Source: Eumeta japonica (Eukaryota > Arthropoda > Insecta > Lepidoptera > Psychidae). Taken from it: 64,000 nucleotides of DNA. Below, piece after piece: positions 24,777 through 36,689 of the stretch; positions within the stretch are counted from its first letter, which is position 1; each line of letters begins with the position of its first letter. The position numbers and the translations under genes are program-made. Location of the stretch: the NCBI GenBank assembly GCA_005406025.1, contig BGZK01000282.1:310001-374000 (forward strand), in the 5' to 3' direction. The notes beneath the pieces were generated by a model. It was not told where the DNA came from and made no database searches. It was given only the letters and a program-made list of their open reading frames with translations.

Positions 24777-25705
24777 TGTGCTGCTTTTTAAGGTTCATAG
24801 ACGACAACCAGATTTTGATGAAGTAAATAATATTATCTCAGAAGCAGCCGAGTGGTTTGCAATTAATAATCTTTTGTTCAATGAGAAGAAAACAAATATA
24901 ATGAAATTGGTCGAAACAAACGTAGTAGTCAGGGACGATATACTGGATGTTGTGAATACGATCCCATTTCATAATCTGTCTTTAGGTATAACGTTACAGT
25001 GGATTTTCCATATAACGAAATCGGTGAAAAAGTTTAGTTCTGTAGCATATGCAATCTAAAGAATTCGGCATTCAAATGAAAGCACCGAAATATTAGTTTA
25101 TTTTAGTTCCTTTCATAGTCTTATTGCCTATAGAATATTATTATGGGGTCATGCAGCCGATACAAACACAATTTTTGTGCTGCAGAAGCGGGTTATTCGT
25201 GCCTTTTATAACTTAAGACCGACAGCATCTCTCAGGGAAAAATATAAAACGAAATTTATATTTTAACTGTGCCGTCACAATACATATATGAAAACTGAAC
25301 ATATGACAATAGAAACATGAAATAGTCCAAAAAATGAGCGACATTCCTATCATTAACACTAGACATAAGAATGACCTTGCTGCTCATAAAACCAGATTCA
25401 GAAAAGTTAGAAAATCATTTAAGGAGCAATGTGTGCGCTTTTGTAATAAGGTCTCAGGTGAAATTCAAAATTTGCCATTTCATGAATTTAAAACTTTCAT
25501 AAAAAAAGTTATGTGGTAAGGACTATTATGCCGCATCTTAATTGATATATTAACGAGAAAAATCCGTGGAACTGAACTACTCGACTATCAGGCTGTTTTA
25601 TGTAATTTTCAAATGTTGTGCTAGTTTTATTGACTATTTATCATGTACCTTTGATCGAAACTGAAAAATGAATCAGCATTCGGAATGGGTGCTAATGTTA
25701 ATACC
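24777..25705 (+). mobile_element. CR1-like LINE, 5'-truncated, decayed reverse transcriptase C-terminus
   Basis: Frame 24778-25059 encodes the region just after the RT catalytic aspartates (LLFKV, then AEWFAINNLLFNEKKTN, LGITL, SSVAYAI). A one-frame jump leads to 25081-25266 with YFSSFHSLIAYRILLWGH and FVLQKRVIRAFY. A further jump leads to 25334-25519 with TRHKNDLAAHKTRF and VRFCNKVSGEIQNLP. These are the successive blocks of the RT C-terminal tail in lepidopteran CR1-like elements, so one element with at least two frame breaks and a stop is present. Its true 3' end appears to be displaced to 26465-26526. Confidence 0.85.
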
Positions 25706-26464
25706 AAAAGCATACTGTACGGGACCGGGTACACTTGTGTGCTGGTTTGCAGTCGTCGAGCAGGATCTTCAGCCAGCAGAGTTTCAATGAAAAATTATCT
25801 AATAAATTACTCATTGACCGAGGAGCAGAGTTTTTTTTAATTCAAGTGGAAATCAAACGTGGAAGTGTCGGGAATCGGGACTCAACCTATTTTTATATTG
25901 CCTATACGCGTGTTCCTGATATCTCTGTTTTTTAATGGTCTGTAACGATTTTCAACGGTCAAACAGATCCCCGCTCCCCCTTTGTCTTTTATTTGAAAAA
26001 CACGCCATATACATAATTTATGCATTTAGAACTTATCTAAATAGATACATAATCCTATTTTTTTATAAAAAACGCAATATGTGATAGCTACGTGTGGAAG
26101 CGGAGTGAGAGTCGATTTCCTCTAATTGTCTATTTACGTGGCCCCCTTCCCCGCTTCATTACTATTTAATAAGATTAGCGCGGGACATTGCACCTAATGT
26201 TATCTCAACCGTCGCTGACTATACATATACCTATCTATTTGTTGTAGGTTAACAATACAGCCTTGCATTGTTTATTTATATAATTAATACCTATTACCAA
26301 CATCTATTATAGCTGTCTTAAATAATGTAACACAACTGTTGTAACATTTATTAAACGATAAATAATGCTTAAATTACGGCTTGTCTTGAACAATCTTTAA
26401 GTTTTTACGTTATAATTTAAAAAATAAATTTAAATTACGGCCGTTCCGAACTTATACCATAATT
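25706..26464. mobile_element. Unidentified insertion splitting the LINE 3' UTR
   Basis: Left of this stretch the LINE 3' UTR reads GAATGGGTGCTAATGTTAAT. Right of it the UTR resumes with ACGTATCTCAAGG and ACCTACGAAATAAAG. In the copy at 47560-47670 these two blocks are only about 20 bp apart. The 0.76 kb between them is therefore inferred to be inserted. It has no recognised coding region and no clear terminal repeats. The 66-codon open frame at 25735-25935 is probably chance. Confidence 0.5.
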
Positions 26465-26526
26465 ACGTATCTCAAGGGCAATTTATTACCTACGAAATAA
26501 AGATATTTATGATTTGATTTGATTAA
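26465..26526 (+). mobile_element. LINE 3' terminus with GATTT tail
   Basis: ACCTACGAAATAAAGATATT followed by a short GATTT tandem tail. This is the terminus shared by the CR1-like copies in this window and probably the missing end of the element at 24777. Confidence 0.75.
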
Positions 26527-28800
26527 TAAGAACAACTTGCGCAAATTTTGACGAAATTGGTAAGGGTTTACTATAAAGGTTCTCAGTGATACTCACGACA
26601 GACGAAAATATGTATCTCGCATGTTTAATTACCTTTAAGCTATTTCTATACAAAATTTTATTTAAATCAGTAAGAGTAAGTTCGTAGTAATTGTCACAAA
26701 ACCCTTAAAATTTATTTTATATATACGCATCTTTTCATTAGTTTTCAACTGTATTTGTTTGGAAGCGGTTTTATTGAATTCGATTAAATTACATGGGTTT
26801 TTAGTCATTCTCACAGAATTTTAAAAAGTATTGTGTTTGCCTACATTAATTTTTAGCTATCTTTATACCAACTTCCATTGTAATCTATAAAACTAAATGG
26901 GTTCTTAATTAATTTTACCGAACTTCAACAAATGTATCGTTAATCCTGTCATTAGTTTTCAGCTACCTTCATATTAAATTTAATTGAATTCGGTTACATT
27001 ACTTTTCCAGAATATATTGTATAATTAGGTCTTTGCATTGATTTATCACAGAGTACGTAATACTGTCAACCGTGAACTTTGTTTTTGTATTTTTAGATCA
27101 CGTGATTTAAAGGCCCCTTAACATTATACATTGAAAAAAATGATTTAGGTATTCCAAATGATTTTTCATAACGAAGAATAATTCATTTTAAAGACAATTG
27201 TATTTTATTTGTCACTAGGAGTAATTTAATTTTCATTTTTAAAGATTACTAGTTTTTAAGTATCTTTAAGGATTACTATTCAAATAAGTTCAGATTTTGC
27301 TCGCACCGCGCCAAATGTACTACACAAACTTTAGGTTATACAGAATAAATTCTATTAAAAAGCGATTGACGCTCATTAGCGCGTCGGAAACTTCGTCTAT
27401 CACGGGGATTGAAATCGCCCTAATACGTCCAAGCTCATGCAGAACCAACAGTGTAATTCTTTTATTTAGCAGTCAACTACACCAGTCCTATTATAGTTTC
27501 GTACTATCCACCACCTGCCCAACGCTTCGTTCGAAGGCGACATAACCCCCTTTGAAATCCACTCGAGGCCTCACTACTGAAGCCAAATCGCTCATTTAAG
27601 CTAACACCATGTTCATAGACTAGAAATAGGGATCACTTCAGCATCACGACCCTAAATAGTTAACCCTTCCGTGGGTTGCCTGCACCTCGCCGCGTCGCTT
27701 CTGGGGATTTGGCTCGAATTAGAATCTGTAACATACATGTACACGGTGCACGGACGCAGTGTTAAAGGTTTTTTTCCTTCTTTCTTGCACAGAGACTAAT
27801 AAAAAAAATCTATAAAACGGTTGATATTGTAGGCCACCCGTAAAACTTCTCGCTGTGATATTTAGCGATGTGCTTATGAACTCCTTAAGTTCAGAAATAT
27901 AGTTGTATCAAAGTTCAAAGACTTAAGTTTAAACTTTACGAACTCTTTCGATAAAATAGTTGACCCTATAGGGAATTCAGGAAACTTTTTCCTACTTTTA
28001 AAGAACAAGTCGTCAAAAATGTACCAAGTAGTAAATTATTAAGTTTGAGCTCAAAGGATAGATTTTTGTGATTTTTCAAATTCTCCGAGTTTATAAACCA
28101 TACTTTTAATACGTTATCAGCTCTACAAGTTCAAACATTTAGATTTATTTAAATAATTTTTTTTTTAAAGTACAATATCTATCGAACACGTTGTTCGATT
28201 TTGATCCGCTCTGCGGCATTCGACGTAGTTTTTTAAGTAAACAAAGTTGACCCCCATCAAATAATGCAACGATAACTTTAGAAGTAATTTTAACGAATTA
28301 TTTTTTGCGAATTTTTCGTTAATGATATCTCTCGGTCATCTCAACCGATTTTAATGCAGTTTGAGACAACTGATGTTGTTTTTTTTTTAAAGGAAGCAAT
28401 TGGTTAGTTTTTATAATTTATAGGTTTATAATTCGTAATTTAAAAAAATATTCTAGAAAATAGTTTTATGAAAATTTTGTAATTATCATAGCGGGAAGTT
28501 AAAAATAGGTATTTTAGAGGAATTGTTTAAGTGGAACGACAATTGATGAAAGGAAATAAAAACGACTATTACCCAATATGGATCCATAATTACATTATAT
28601 CGCAGGTCCAAAAAAATCTTGGAGAAAGACACAGTTAAACACTAAAAAAAAATCGATAAATACCGGAACAAAGCTAAATTACACTCTTCTAAAAGTTTCG
28701 TACACACAAAATTAGTCAGCTCCAGGCTATGATGGTGTTGATTAATTCCCTTTTTTTTTTTTGTCAAAACGTGTAAAATTACCACCCCACAAAAATTACA
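26527..28800. other. AT-rich intergenic region with old repeats
   Basis: No gene was recognised. A more GC-balanced patch at about 27295-27740 contains an open frame without family features (27297-27545). At about 28170-28380 the phrases ATCGAACACGTTGTTCGATT and TTAATGATATCTCTCGGTCA resemble old retroposon remnants. Evidence for either is weak. Confidence 0.4.
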
Positions 28801-28819
28801 TAATTTCCCCTTTCATCTA

Positions 28820-28972
28820 TTACAGAAAAGTGAAAATAGCGATGACGTAAGTTACTATCAGTCCCAAATACGATTTCAGAAAATTTATGTCCACTGGTAT
28901 CACATCAAAGAAAAGAAATTGAATCGGTCGCGCGCCGATCGCCACCAATAGATTGTTGATGTCGTTTCTTGA
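28820..28972 (-). CDS. Gustatory receptor, last exon (TM7)
   Basis: Fourth exon of the chemoreceptor described at 31342-32068. It encodes NDINNLLVAIGARPIQF, then FFDVIPVDINFLKSYLG and the last membrane helix LIVTYVIAIFTFL, ending at TAA (28820-28822). The order ARP-x-F, a V-D block and a final helix with TY matches the C-terminus of insect gustatory receptors, although the usual QF after the TY helix is replaced. The best-looking acceptor (TTGTTTCAG, exon from 28979) would put a TAA directly in this frame. The next AG (exon from 28972) avoids it in phase 0. With the apparent phase-1 donor of exon 3 this join is uncertain and may reflect decay. Confidence 0.65.
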   Translation of the reverse strand, partial: SRNDINNLLVAIGARPIQFLFFDVIPVDINFLKSYLGLIVTYVIAIFTFL

Positions 28973-29230
28973 CTTTTATCTGAAACAATAATAATTATTT
29001 ACATAAAATTTATTTGTATGTATAATTTTATGCTTAAAATTAATTAATATTATGACATGAAACAAAATAATGTTTTCGAGCATACATTGTATTTTAATTT
29101 CATGTATATCCGATTAATTCTAAACGAAATATAAATTGTTTCATTTTTTTTTGAATATCACTAACAGAGACAGCGTCACCCTTAATACGTCACTTCTCAT
29201 CCTTCCATTCAATAAACGAAATTTTATCAC

Positions 29231-29378
29231 CTTTATTTCTGCACTTCAAACGACGAAGCGTCGACGTGGTCAATTCTAAATCTTTAACACACGAATCAGC
29301 GATCACACACGGGATCATCATGAGTATCATAGAATTCAACAAATGCCAAATCAGACACCAGTGTTCGTATGGCCTTCC
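29231..29378 (-). CDS. Gustatory receptor, third exon (TM6)
   Basis: Acceptor CTTCAG precedes 29378. The frame reads GRPYEHWCLIWHLLNSM, then LMMIPCVIADSCVKDLE and TSTLRRLKCRNK. It is a hydrophobic helix followed by the charged intracellular loop that ends the third exon in many insect receptors of the 7tm_7 family. GTGATA at 29230-29225 is the most likely donor but leaves phase 1, whereas the family usually uses phase 0 here. Confidence 0.7.
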
Positions 29379-29772
29379 CTGAAGCTTGACAATGGAAAAA
29401 TATTGATATATAATTTTTGTTTCAATACCGATTTTTATTCTAAAACAGCAAGTTTTACTTCAAAAGATACGATAACTACATGCAAGTAATATTTTATAAA
29501 TTAATACGCAATTTTTCATTGTATGCTTGTATTTGTTTTTTTTTTGTTAACGTTTTTAAAGTAATTTTATTGTATTAAAATATTATGAAATTGCTTTTGG
29601 ATCCTTATTCGTAGTAAACAGGAAATCTGTCAACATCATCTGGCCAACAAATAAGTTAGGACCAGAAACTAATTAACTTCCTGACATTTTAAATTTCGCT
29701 ATCATATCTATGACAATGTAGTAATAATAATATTAAAAAATCTTTCTGGTATAGTTTCAATGTAGTACTTAC

Positions 29773-29856
29773 CGTAAAGGATTTTGAATCGACGTAGAAA
29801 AATCCCCATATTACGACTAAAATCTTCACAAACGCAGATGTAACATTCAGAGTAAA
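29773..29856 (-). CDS. Gustatory receptor, second exon (TM5)
   Basis: Exactly 28 codons between a strong acceptor (GTCTCTTACAG) and a strong donor (GTAAGT), phase 0 at both ends. It encodes FTLNVTSAFVKILVV and IWGFFYVDSKSFT, a single hydrophobic helix. Too short for a normal ORF scan. It is placed here because of its splice sites, phase, strand and its fit between the helices encoded on either side. Confidence 0.72.
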
Positions 29857-31341
29857 CTGTAAGAGACAATGAGTTTTATTGAGAACTTATTCCCGTGGGT
29901 CAGTCAGGTTACTATCGATATTATAGTTATTAGTGGAATACGAAAATGCAACTGTAGTAAAAAGTAGTATCATAGGCGTAGGGCGCTGAGAAAATTTCTG
30001 GAGTGAATGAGAAGAAATTACCGTGAATGGTAAAAAATGAACTTATTATTTCTCAAAGTATTCTCCATTAGCATAAATGTACTTTTTCATACGAATAAAC
30101 CAATTTTTAAAACATTTAAGCCGCTCCTCCCCGGTGACCTCGGTAACATGCTTTTCCTACTCTTTGACAGCCACTTCTGATGAAAGTCGTCGACCGCGTA
30201 ATTAATTTTTAATTTTTACAAACAAAAAAAAGTCGTAAGGTGCCAGGTCCGGACCGTATGTTGGATTGCCTACGAGTTCTTCGTTTTTCACATTAAAAAA
30301 TGTATTCGCCTGTTTGCTGAGAACTGGCAATATCGTGGTGTATGATACGACGTTTTCTTTTATTTTTATGGAGTGCGTCAATAACTCTCGGCAAACAAAT
30401 CGTCGTGTACCAATCACTATTCACAGTACGACAATTTTCCAAAGCAACAGTAGCCATGTGTCCAGTCTTATAAAAAAAAGAAGTAATCATCCGCGTAGAG
30501 GCACTTCAATCGCGCGTCACTTTGGTTGGTTTCGACTCATCTCGATAGACCCATACGGTCGATTACTGCTTTATTTTGGAGTCGTAGCAATAAATTCACG
30601 TTTCTTCCTTGAACCTGGTAAGCATGGCATTGCCTCGAGTGATGCGGTTAGTTTTTTGAATCTCAATCAAATTGTATGGGATCCACCGCAAGCACAGCTT
30701 TTTCATACCCAAATATTTGTGTAAAATTGATTGTATTTGACTCATGCCTATGCCAACGAATGCTCTAAGCTCATGGTAGGTCACATGTCTAGTTGTTTTG
30801 ATAATACTGCGCAGAGCATCGATGTTTTTGTTGTTCACAACGGTAGACGGGCCACCAGCAAGAAATAAGTCACTAATCTCTCATCTTGCATGGTGCTTCA
30901 TCGTCAAAAGTAGTTCGAGGCCCAGCGAGGCTCTGATGAGCTGTGAAATCACACTTAAAACCGTAGGAAATTATGCTAAAAGAATTTCACGACTTAAATC
31001 CATAATGATGAAGACACGCAATTTTTAAAATGACGACACAATATAAAAACATTATACAGTCAAAGAGTTCCACTTTTAAATGTAGTAATTACTTTTTAGT
31101 ATTGTTTATTTGATTGGCCAGTTTCAGAAACTTATAGTGCGGCCCACGCATAAATAGCAAACTAAAATGAATGGAGACTAAAAATGTCACACTGCCGCTA
31201 CAGAAACTTGACATCATGTAACTATTTATTTAATAAGAAGTTTTATATAACTGTGACGTAAAATTTTCAAAGAATAAAAAAAAGATTTAAGACATGATTG
31301 ACCTGTTTTAGGAAATAATTATGATAATTAATGACACTCAC
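29857..31341 (-). other. Gustatory receptor intron 1, carrying a mariner
   Basis: Phase-0 intron of about 1.5 kb. Two thirds of it is a decayed mariner in the same orientation as the gene (30020-31060). Confidence 0.65.
30020..31060 (-). mobile_element. Mariner transposon, decayed transposase
   Basis: Mariner (Tc1/mariner, D34D) transposase pseudogene. Reading the minus strand: 30596-30838 carries HVTYHELRAFVGIGMSQIQS and KLCLRWIPYNLIEIQKTNR (second helix-turn-helix and linker); 30293-30490 carries FFYKTGHMATVALENCRTVN and the second catalytic aspartate in HHDIAS; 30202-30417 carries the third catalytic aspartate in GPDLAPYDFFLF. The C-terminus continues in another frame to a stop at 30046-30048. 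At least three frame breaks and internal stops make it inactive. Terminal inverted repeats could not be fixed by eye, so the limits are approximate. Confidence 0.9.
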
Positions 31342-32068
31342 TACGAAATGGCGCTGTGTTCCAGCAAAGGTCAGGAAGGAGACAATACTTTTGTAAGCTC
31401 CGTTGAGTTGACACAAAGACCGACTTACTACATCGGTGTCTATTCGACTACGAGCCTCGAGGTCTTCCAAGCTTTGGCGGAAGTTTGATATAATAAATTT
31501 TATTTGCATGTACAGACAAAATCTCCAAAGTATCGCGAAATCGATAGTTAAATGTGCTAATAAGCTTGATATCGTTAAATACATTTCAAGATTTGTCGAA
31601 TATCCATAACAGCAATAGATCGAGAATTGGGCAGCGATGAAGACGAACGTCGTAATATTTTGTTTCAGAATAGTCTTCTTGTAATCGGCGCTGGTCAAGC
31701 GCAAGAGTTTGTTGATTTCGTCAATCGCAAATAACACGTCGTTATCATTGCTCTTTCTTCTCAAATTATCAATAGTTACCCATAATATCTCCAACATACA
31801 ACTGCAATTCCATATACATAAACCTATGGCGGTATTATTAATCATTTCTAACGCATAAATAATTAGTAGATGTACACTTATTAAGACATTGAATAACTTT
31901 AAAAAAGACAGCTCTCCTCTTCGAATAATGCTCGAAACACCCTCTATCGTCGCCTAGAATCAACTTGCATATCAAAACAGGTCTAAAATTATTCCTAGAT
32001 ATTTCAATGACATTATTTTCTTCATCCTTACTCAATACTCTGATAACAATCGGTCCGCCTTGAGACAT
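31342..32068 (-). CDS. Insect gustatory receptor (7tm_7 family), first exon, one frame break
   Basis: Large first exon of a gustatory receptor, a seven-helix ligand-gated channel of chemosensory neurons. It starts at ATG 32068 (MSQGGPIVIRV) and ends at GTA before a GTGAGT donor (31341-31336), phase 0. Helices are readable in order: KLFNVLISVHLLIIYALEM; IGLCIWNCSCMLEILWVTI; TTFVFIAAQFSIYCCYGY; and ISSLLAHLTIDFAILW, followed by an ICL with ARSRIDTDVVSRSLCQLNGA. The first 55 or so codons are in one frame and the rest in the next. One extra base in the A-run at 31901-31906 (T-run on the coding strand) restores a single frame. Exons 1-4 would give about 370 residues, normal for the family. A low-copy mutation or a homopolymer assembly error would both explain the break. 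Confidence 0.75.
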
Positions 32069-34690
32069 CTTATCAAACGACTTTCGTTGCTCGATTCCAA
32101 ACGTGAAATAAGTTCGTGACGTTCATAAGTTAACCGGTGTTATTTATTGTGTCGAGTAACGTTAGAGTGTATCGATTATGTTATTTGCGTCACATACATA
32201 ATTTTCGATATTTCGTTAAGCGCGATTCTGGTTTCAATAGAATGTACATGTTTGTTTATGTTTACACGTTGTGTTTATGCATAAACTATTCTTTTAAATA
32301 TCAAAAGTACGAAATGTAGCTATTAATATAGGTACAACTGTATGATAATTATATAGTTGTATATTTATTAGCGGACATAAACTTCTATTTAATTTACAAT
32401 CGCCGATATTTTTCACCTAGAGCAATTCGCAATGGCCAGCCATTGATCATACGTTCAGAAATGTCGAAATGCTTTTTCAACCTTTTTAATTTTCCGCCAA
32501 GAAAATTTAAAAAATTCGAGAAAGTGCAGTTTTTAGTCCGATTCTCGAAAGTTGACTTTTCATTAGATTTTGATGTTTCGAGGTCCTAGGCGGCCGTTTT
32601 ATTTTTAAAATAACGTCATTGTGCGTGATCCGTGCGTACATGCGTGTGTGCATTCGCGTTTGCGTGTCTGCTTGTGTTTGTTTTTCAGTAGAAATACATG
32701 CGCTTGTGCGTGCGTAGGCACGTATCCGCACACACACACAAACACACACACACACCTATCCCTTGTTCTATCCTACGCACCTGCGTACGTTTTTGGGCAA
32801 ATTAGGTGATAAGCATGAACCCAATCCTAAAGCATCAAAGACACATTGAATCAATAGCCGTGTAGAATGTTTAAATGTACCACAATTTCATGATATAGAC
32901 CCTATAGTCACGTTAAATAGATACTTTATTATTATTATTATAATATTTCTATTTATTTACCGTATCGTAATACAGTAAAAATCAAAACGCAGAGAACTTA
33001 TTAAAATTAATTGATTATGTGATCTTAAATATCGTTTGCAGGTGTACTAATGTCAGAGAAATCAAAACAATATTTATAATCGATCTTTAAAAAAAATTGC
33101 TTTGAGGATTGCACGTTTAGCTAATAAAATGTACACACTTTAATGATCTTAAATTCGATAAACATCTTTTTGAAATATGTATACAATATATATCTGTGTC
33201 TTGAGTAGAAATAGTGAAGTAGTTAGACGTTTTATAAATAAATAGTTTGAATGGCATGAAAATTATATACATTCCCTACAAGGAACTGTGTGTTGATTGT
33301 GAGGTAAAGTAATCAATAAGATGTAATTAATTTAAAAAATTTTGTTCGTTTGCCTCTACATTCAATGGTACAATTATTAACTTATTTTGTTAGTAGTATA
33401 AGAAAAAAAATGTTATATTTAAGATGTTAATCTAAGTAATGATACAATTATTTTAATGCTGGTCAGACGATTTTCGCGCATCTATACAATTTATCCAAAA
33501 AGTGTTTTTAATGCCTGTGAATTGAGATTATTACTTTCAATTGTTTGAAGCGAAATAAAGTGTGGAGTTTTAGTACGTGTACTACATTTTAGTTAATCAT
33601 TTTATTTCGAGCTAATTTACATTAAGCTAAAATTTTGAACAAAAATGTGATCGATAATATAGTTATATTCAGGAATACTTCACAGTGCAATATAATTTTC
33701 ATAGAGTTGTGATTTGATTGCATTTTTCACATCTTTTTATGTGTCTAGCCAATAATGCAAAACGTCGTTAAAAAAAGAGAGTTTTAAAAGCTAATGCAGC
33801 ATATATTTCGACAAACAAAAAAAATCCATTTTTTCTGCCTTTGGTTGCACTTTTTGTCGTCATTCAATATTAGATTAAGAAAAAAATAAGTAAGATTAAT
33901 TTCAGCGCTATTAATTTTTCTGTGTTGTTTCATGAAAAAACGAACTAATAGCTAAACTGTCATTTTCACCATGACCCATAAATAAATCCGTCATTTTTCA
34001 AGTTGTAATAGACATTGGCAATATTTATGTTTGTACGTTTTAAAATAACTTAATACAAAATAAAGTTTTTACTTTATTTCTTATAAATTGTATGTTATTT
34101 AGATTGTCCGATAAGCAAAACCACCATTTATTTTTGTAGCAGCAATAAGCGCCTAAATATATATGCTTTTCAAGGTGACAGATGATTACAACTTCGGGCT
34201 GAAGGTAATTTATTGATTATAAATTGAAAATGGTGTGAATTTAACATTCGTAGGTACGCTTACAGGGGCAACAAAAATTATTGATGGTCGAAATAAAATA
34301 TCCATTTCATACTTCTTATGAAATTTATATATTAAGTCTCGCGTCTATTTCGGTCTCAGTTTCGAAATAGATTTTTCGATAAAACTAAAATTGAAATTTT
34401 ACAAAACGTCAAATACAAACGTCCTTCAAAAAGTAAAAATATAATACGTTATACCCCTTTTGGTGTAATATGTATATTACGTCATATTTGTATCCGAGGG
34501 TCGTCGCGTTAAGGAACCGAAAGAAATCAGATAATATTTTTTTGATATTTTCTTAAGATGCTTAGATAGCTCACTTGTATATAAAATTCAAATTTTTATA
34601 ATTTTTTGTTCTATTCTGTAATTTTATTTATCAACTTAAAAACTGTCACAGTATTTTAACATGGTCATGTTTTTGAAGTCTGTATCATCA
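32069..34690. other. Intergenic region, upstream of the receptor gene
   Basis: AT-rich, no further exon recognised. Contains the TG/CA-rich tract at 32620-32757. The first few hundred bases should include the receptor promoter, but no core promoter motif stands out. Confidence 0.45.
32620..32757. repeat. TG/CA simple-sequence tract
   Basis: A degenerate GTGCGTG/TGCGTG block (32620-32715) abutting a CACACA run with few interruptions (32730-32757). The open frames on both strands here are simple-sequence artefacts. Confidence 0.9.
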
Positions 34691-34837
34691 TACACCATTC
34701 CACCGTACCGTATTCAGCACCCTACTCTATATTACCAAGTACTCATCATTAATTAGCTCGGTTCCTTTGAACCATCTCCACGTTCGCAGGTCGTCCTTCA
34801 TACCGTACACCACCGTGTTTAATTACATTCAGCGCGG

Positions 34838-35175
34838 GCGCATCGAAGAACCCAGACGGGAACCGAAAGCAGGACCGAGATAGCGATAATAGTTGACAAG
34901 CTGATGAAAAAATAAAATAATTCATTCTGTGTCTAAACGGGCGGATTTGAGGGCAAAAGCTAGTCTAAGATAACTGACTGATTCTGTTTAAGATCAATTT
35001 CGATTTCGGTCTCGATGCAGATGCGTATGTTTTCGGTGAGAGTATGAATTTAAATACTCTTACACCGAATACACTGTCGTTATTTTTTTTTAACATGAGA
35101 CGATTGAATTCATGCCCTCGATCCCGACCTGGGTCTTGGTTGCGATTCCAACGCCGGACCAATATTTGAACTTGA
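34838..35175. repeat. Degenerate hexamer repeats and GGGCAAAAGCTAGTCT end
   Basis: Purine-strand hexamers (GGAACCGAAAGCAGGACCG) at 34859-34885 and pyrimidine-strand hexamers at 34985-35030 and 35110-35165 (CTCGATCCCGACCTGGG). Between them GGGCAAAAGCTAGTCT (34951-34966) is the typical terminus of a common lepidopteran repeat. The 206-codon minus-strand frame at 34965-35585 overlaps this and has no recognisable family. Confidence 0.5.
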
Positions 35176-35715
35176 CGTTTCCTTGAACTGTGTTCTTGGC
35201 AATAACCGACCGGCATAAGTAAAGAATTTGTTCTATGTTCAGGCGAGCGAAGCCGTGAACAAAACCTATCTTTGTAAATTATAGCACATGTCTTATTCTG
35301 ACGTTTACAATATGTGATACTAAACCTGAAAGCTACTTTAGTAAGACTAACAGCCGGTTGTACCAAAAGTAAAGACATTGTTGCCGGCCGATGACGCGAG
35401 GCCGAATAAATAGTTAAATAAGATTTGATTAACGCACAAAAATTAAAAACATTGCGTAGGTAAGCAACAATTATGTAAAAGTAATATAATAAAAGCGTGG
35501 GCTTAAAATAGCACAAATAAAGCGTCGTCTTTTGTGAAGCAACAGTCGCCCGGAGAATCATGAAAAGACCGAGGCCGGTAACCAACGGCCGGTTAGGATA
35601 AATAGGTAAGTTATAATTATTTCTTTTATTTTGTATGTAAATAACATTGCAAGAAAAAAATAAATAGAGGTCGGAAGTCGGAGGTCACTTGGTCACCGAC
35701 GACCGAGAAATTAAA

Positions 35716-36689
35716 ATTCAAGTTCAAATTCAAAACATCTTTACTTCGTAGGTTATAATATAACACTTGAAATACGTCAAAACACGTCAAAGAATTTACA
35801 ATTTTTTTAATTATTTTCCCTTTTTTTTTTAATTACCACTCGTTCGTAAGGCAGTTATCCCTCAAGAACGAAGAACAAGAAACTTGAGAATAGCCGTTTT
35901 CAAATCAATTATATAAAAATACAATCATATATAAAATTATTGCAGGAACAAAAAAAACTTGTAGGAAGTCGAACTCATTTTGTCCATTTATCTTCTAAAT
36001 ATTCAGAGATTGTATAATACCCTTTTGTGCAAAGTGTTTACATAGCGAGTACTTTAAATTTGTATAAGGATAAATTTTGTATATCCACAGAAATCTTATT
36101 GCACATAACCCCCCTAAATGAATTTGTGACCCTATGCAGAAGACTAATAAGTAAACACAGTTTATTTTTATTTCTAGTATTCAAATTATATTTATCACTT
36201 TTTTAATTAAAACATTCTAATTTTTTTTAACGTATTTAAAAATTTGATAAACAAACTGTGATGCCACAGTTAAAATTCCAATTTCTTTAAACTTACTTCT
36301 AAGAGAAACACTGGGTACCAGCCCGTAAATTGCGCAAATGGCCCGCTTTTGCAAAACGAAAATTCTGTGAACATCCTCAGTATTACCGCAAAGCAGGATA
36401 CCATATGACATTAAGCTGTGGAAACAGCCAAAATAAACCAATCTGGTGGTTTTGATATAGGAGACATCTCTTATTTTTTTTTAATTACATATGCAGCAGA
36501 GCTAAGCCTTTTCGCCAAGTAAATTATTTAGAGTAAATCATTTTTGAATATTGGTGATAGCAATGTTAATATCGTCATAATTGAGTGGATGTCTTTTAAT
36601 TTTGAATAATAAAGAGGAATCTGCAAACAGTGCTATTTCATGAATATCCTTAACAAGGCTTGGTATGTTATTAATTAATCTTATGAAAA
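35716..36689 (-). mobile_element. Outer CR1-like LINE, 3' half (minus strand)
   Basis: Minus-strand reading from 36689: INNIPSLVKDIHEIALFADS, the RT catalytic block with the expected ADD changed to ADS (36616-36627), then LLFKIKRH, a deletion, LAKRLSSAAYVIK, and 36441-36217 with YFGCFHSLMSYGILLCGN and FVLQKRAICAIYGL. The 3' UTR follows down to 35716, with the shared AAGTTTCTTGTTC stem-loop region and an AAGTAAAGATGTTTTGAATT terminus. Stops and deletions make it inactive. Its 5' part lies beyond the nested insertion, at 38339-38495. Confidence 0.85.

Noticed and set aside
30266..30724. 152-codon open frame on the plus strand
   Set aside because: It is the antisense of the mariner transposase remnants at 30202-30838.
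34965..35585. 206-codon open frame on the minus strand
   Set aside because: Longest single frame without introns in the window outside the STK40 exon, but it runs through a hexamer repeat and a repeat terminus, shows no domain, and has the composition of translated non-coding DNA. Not called as a gene.
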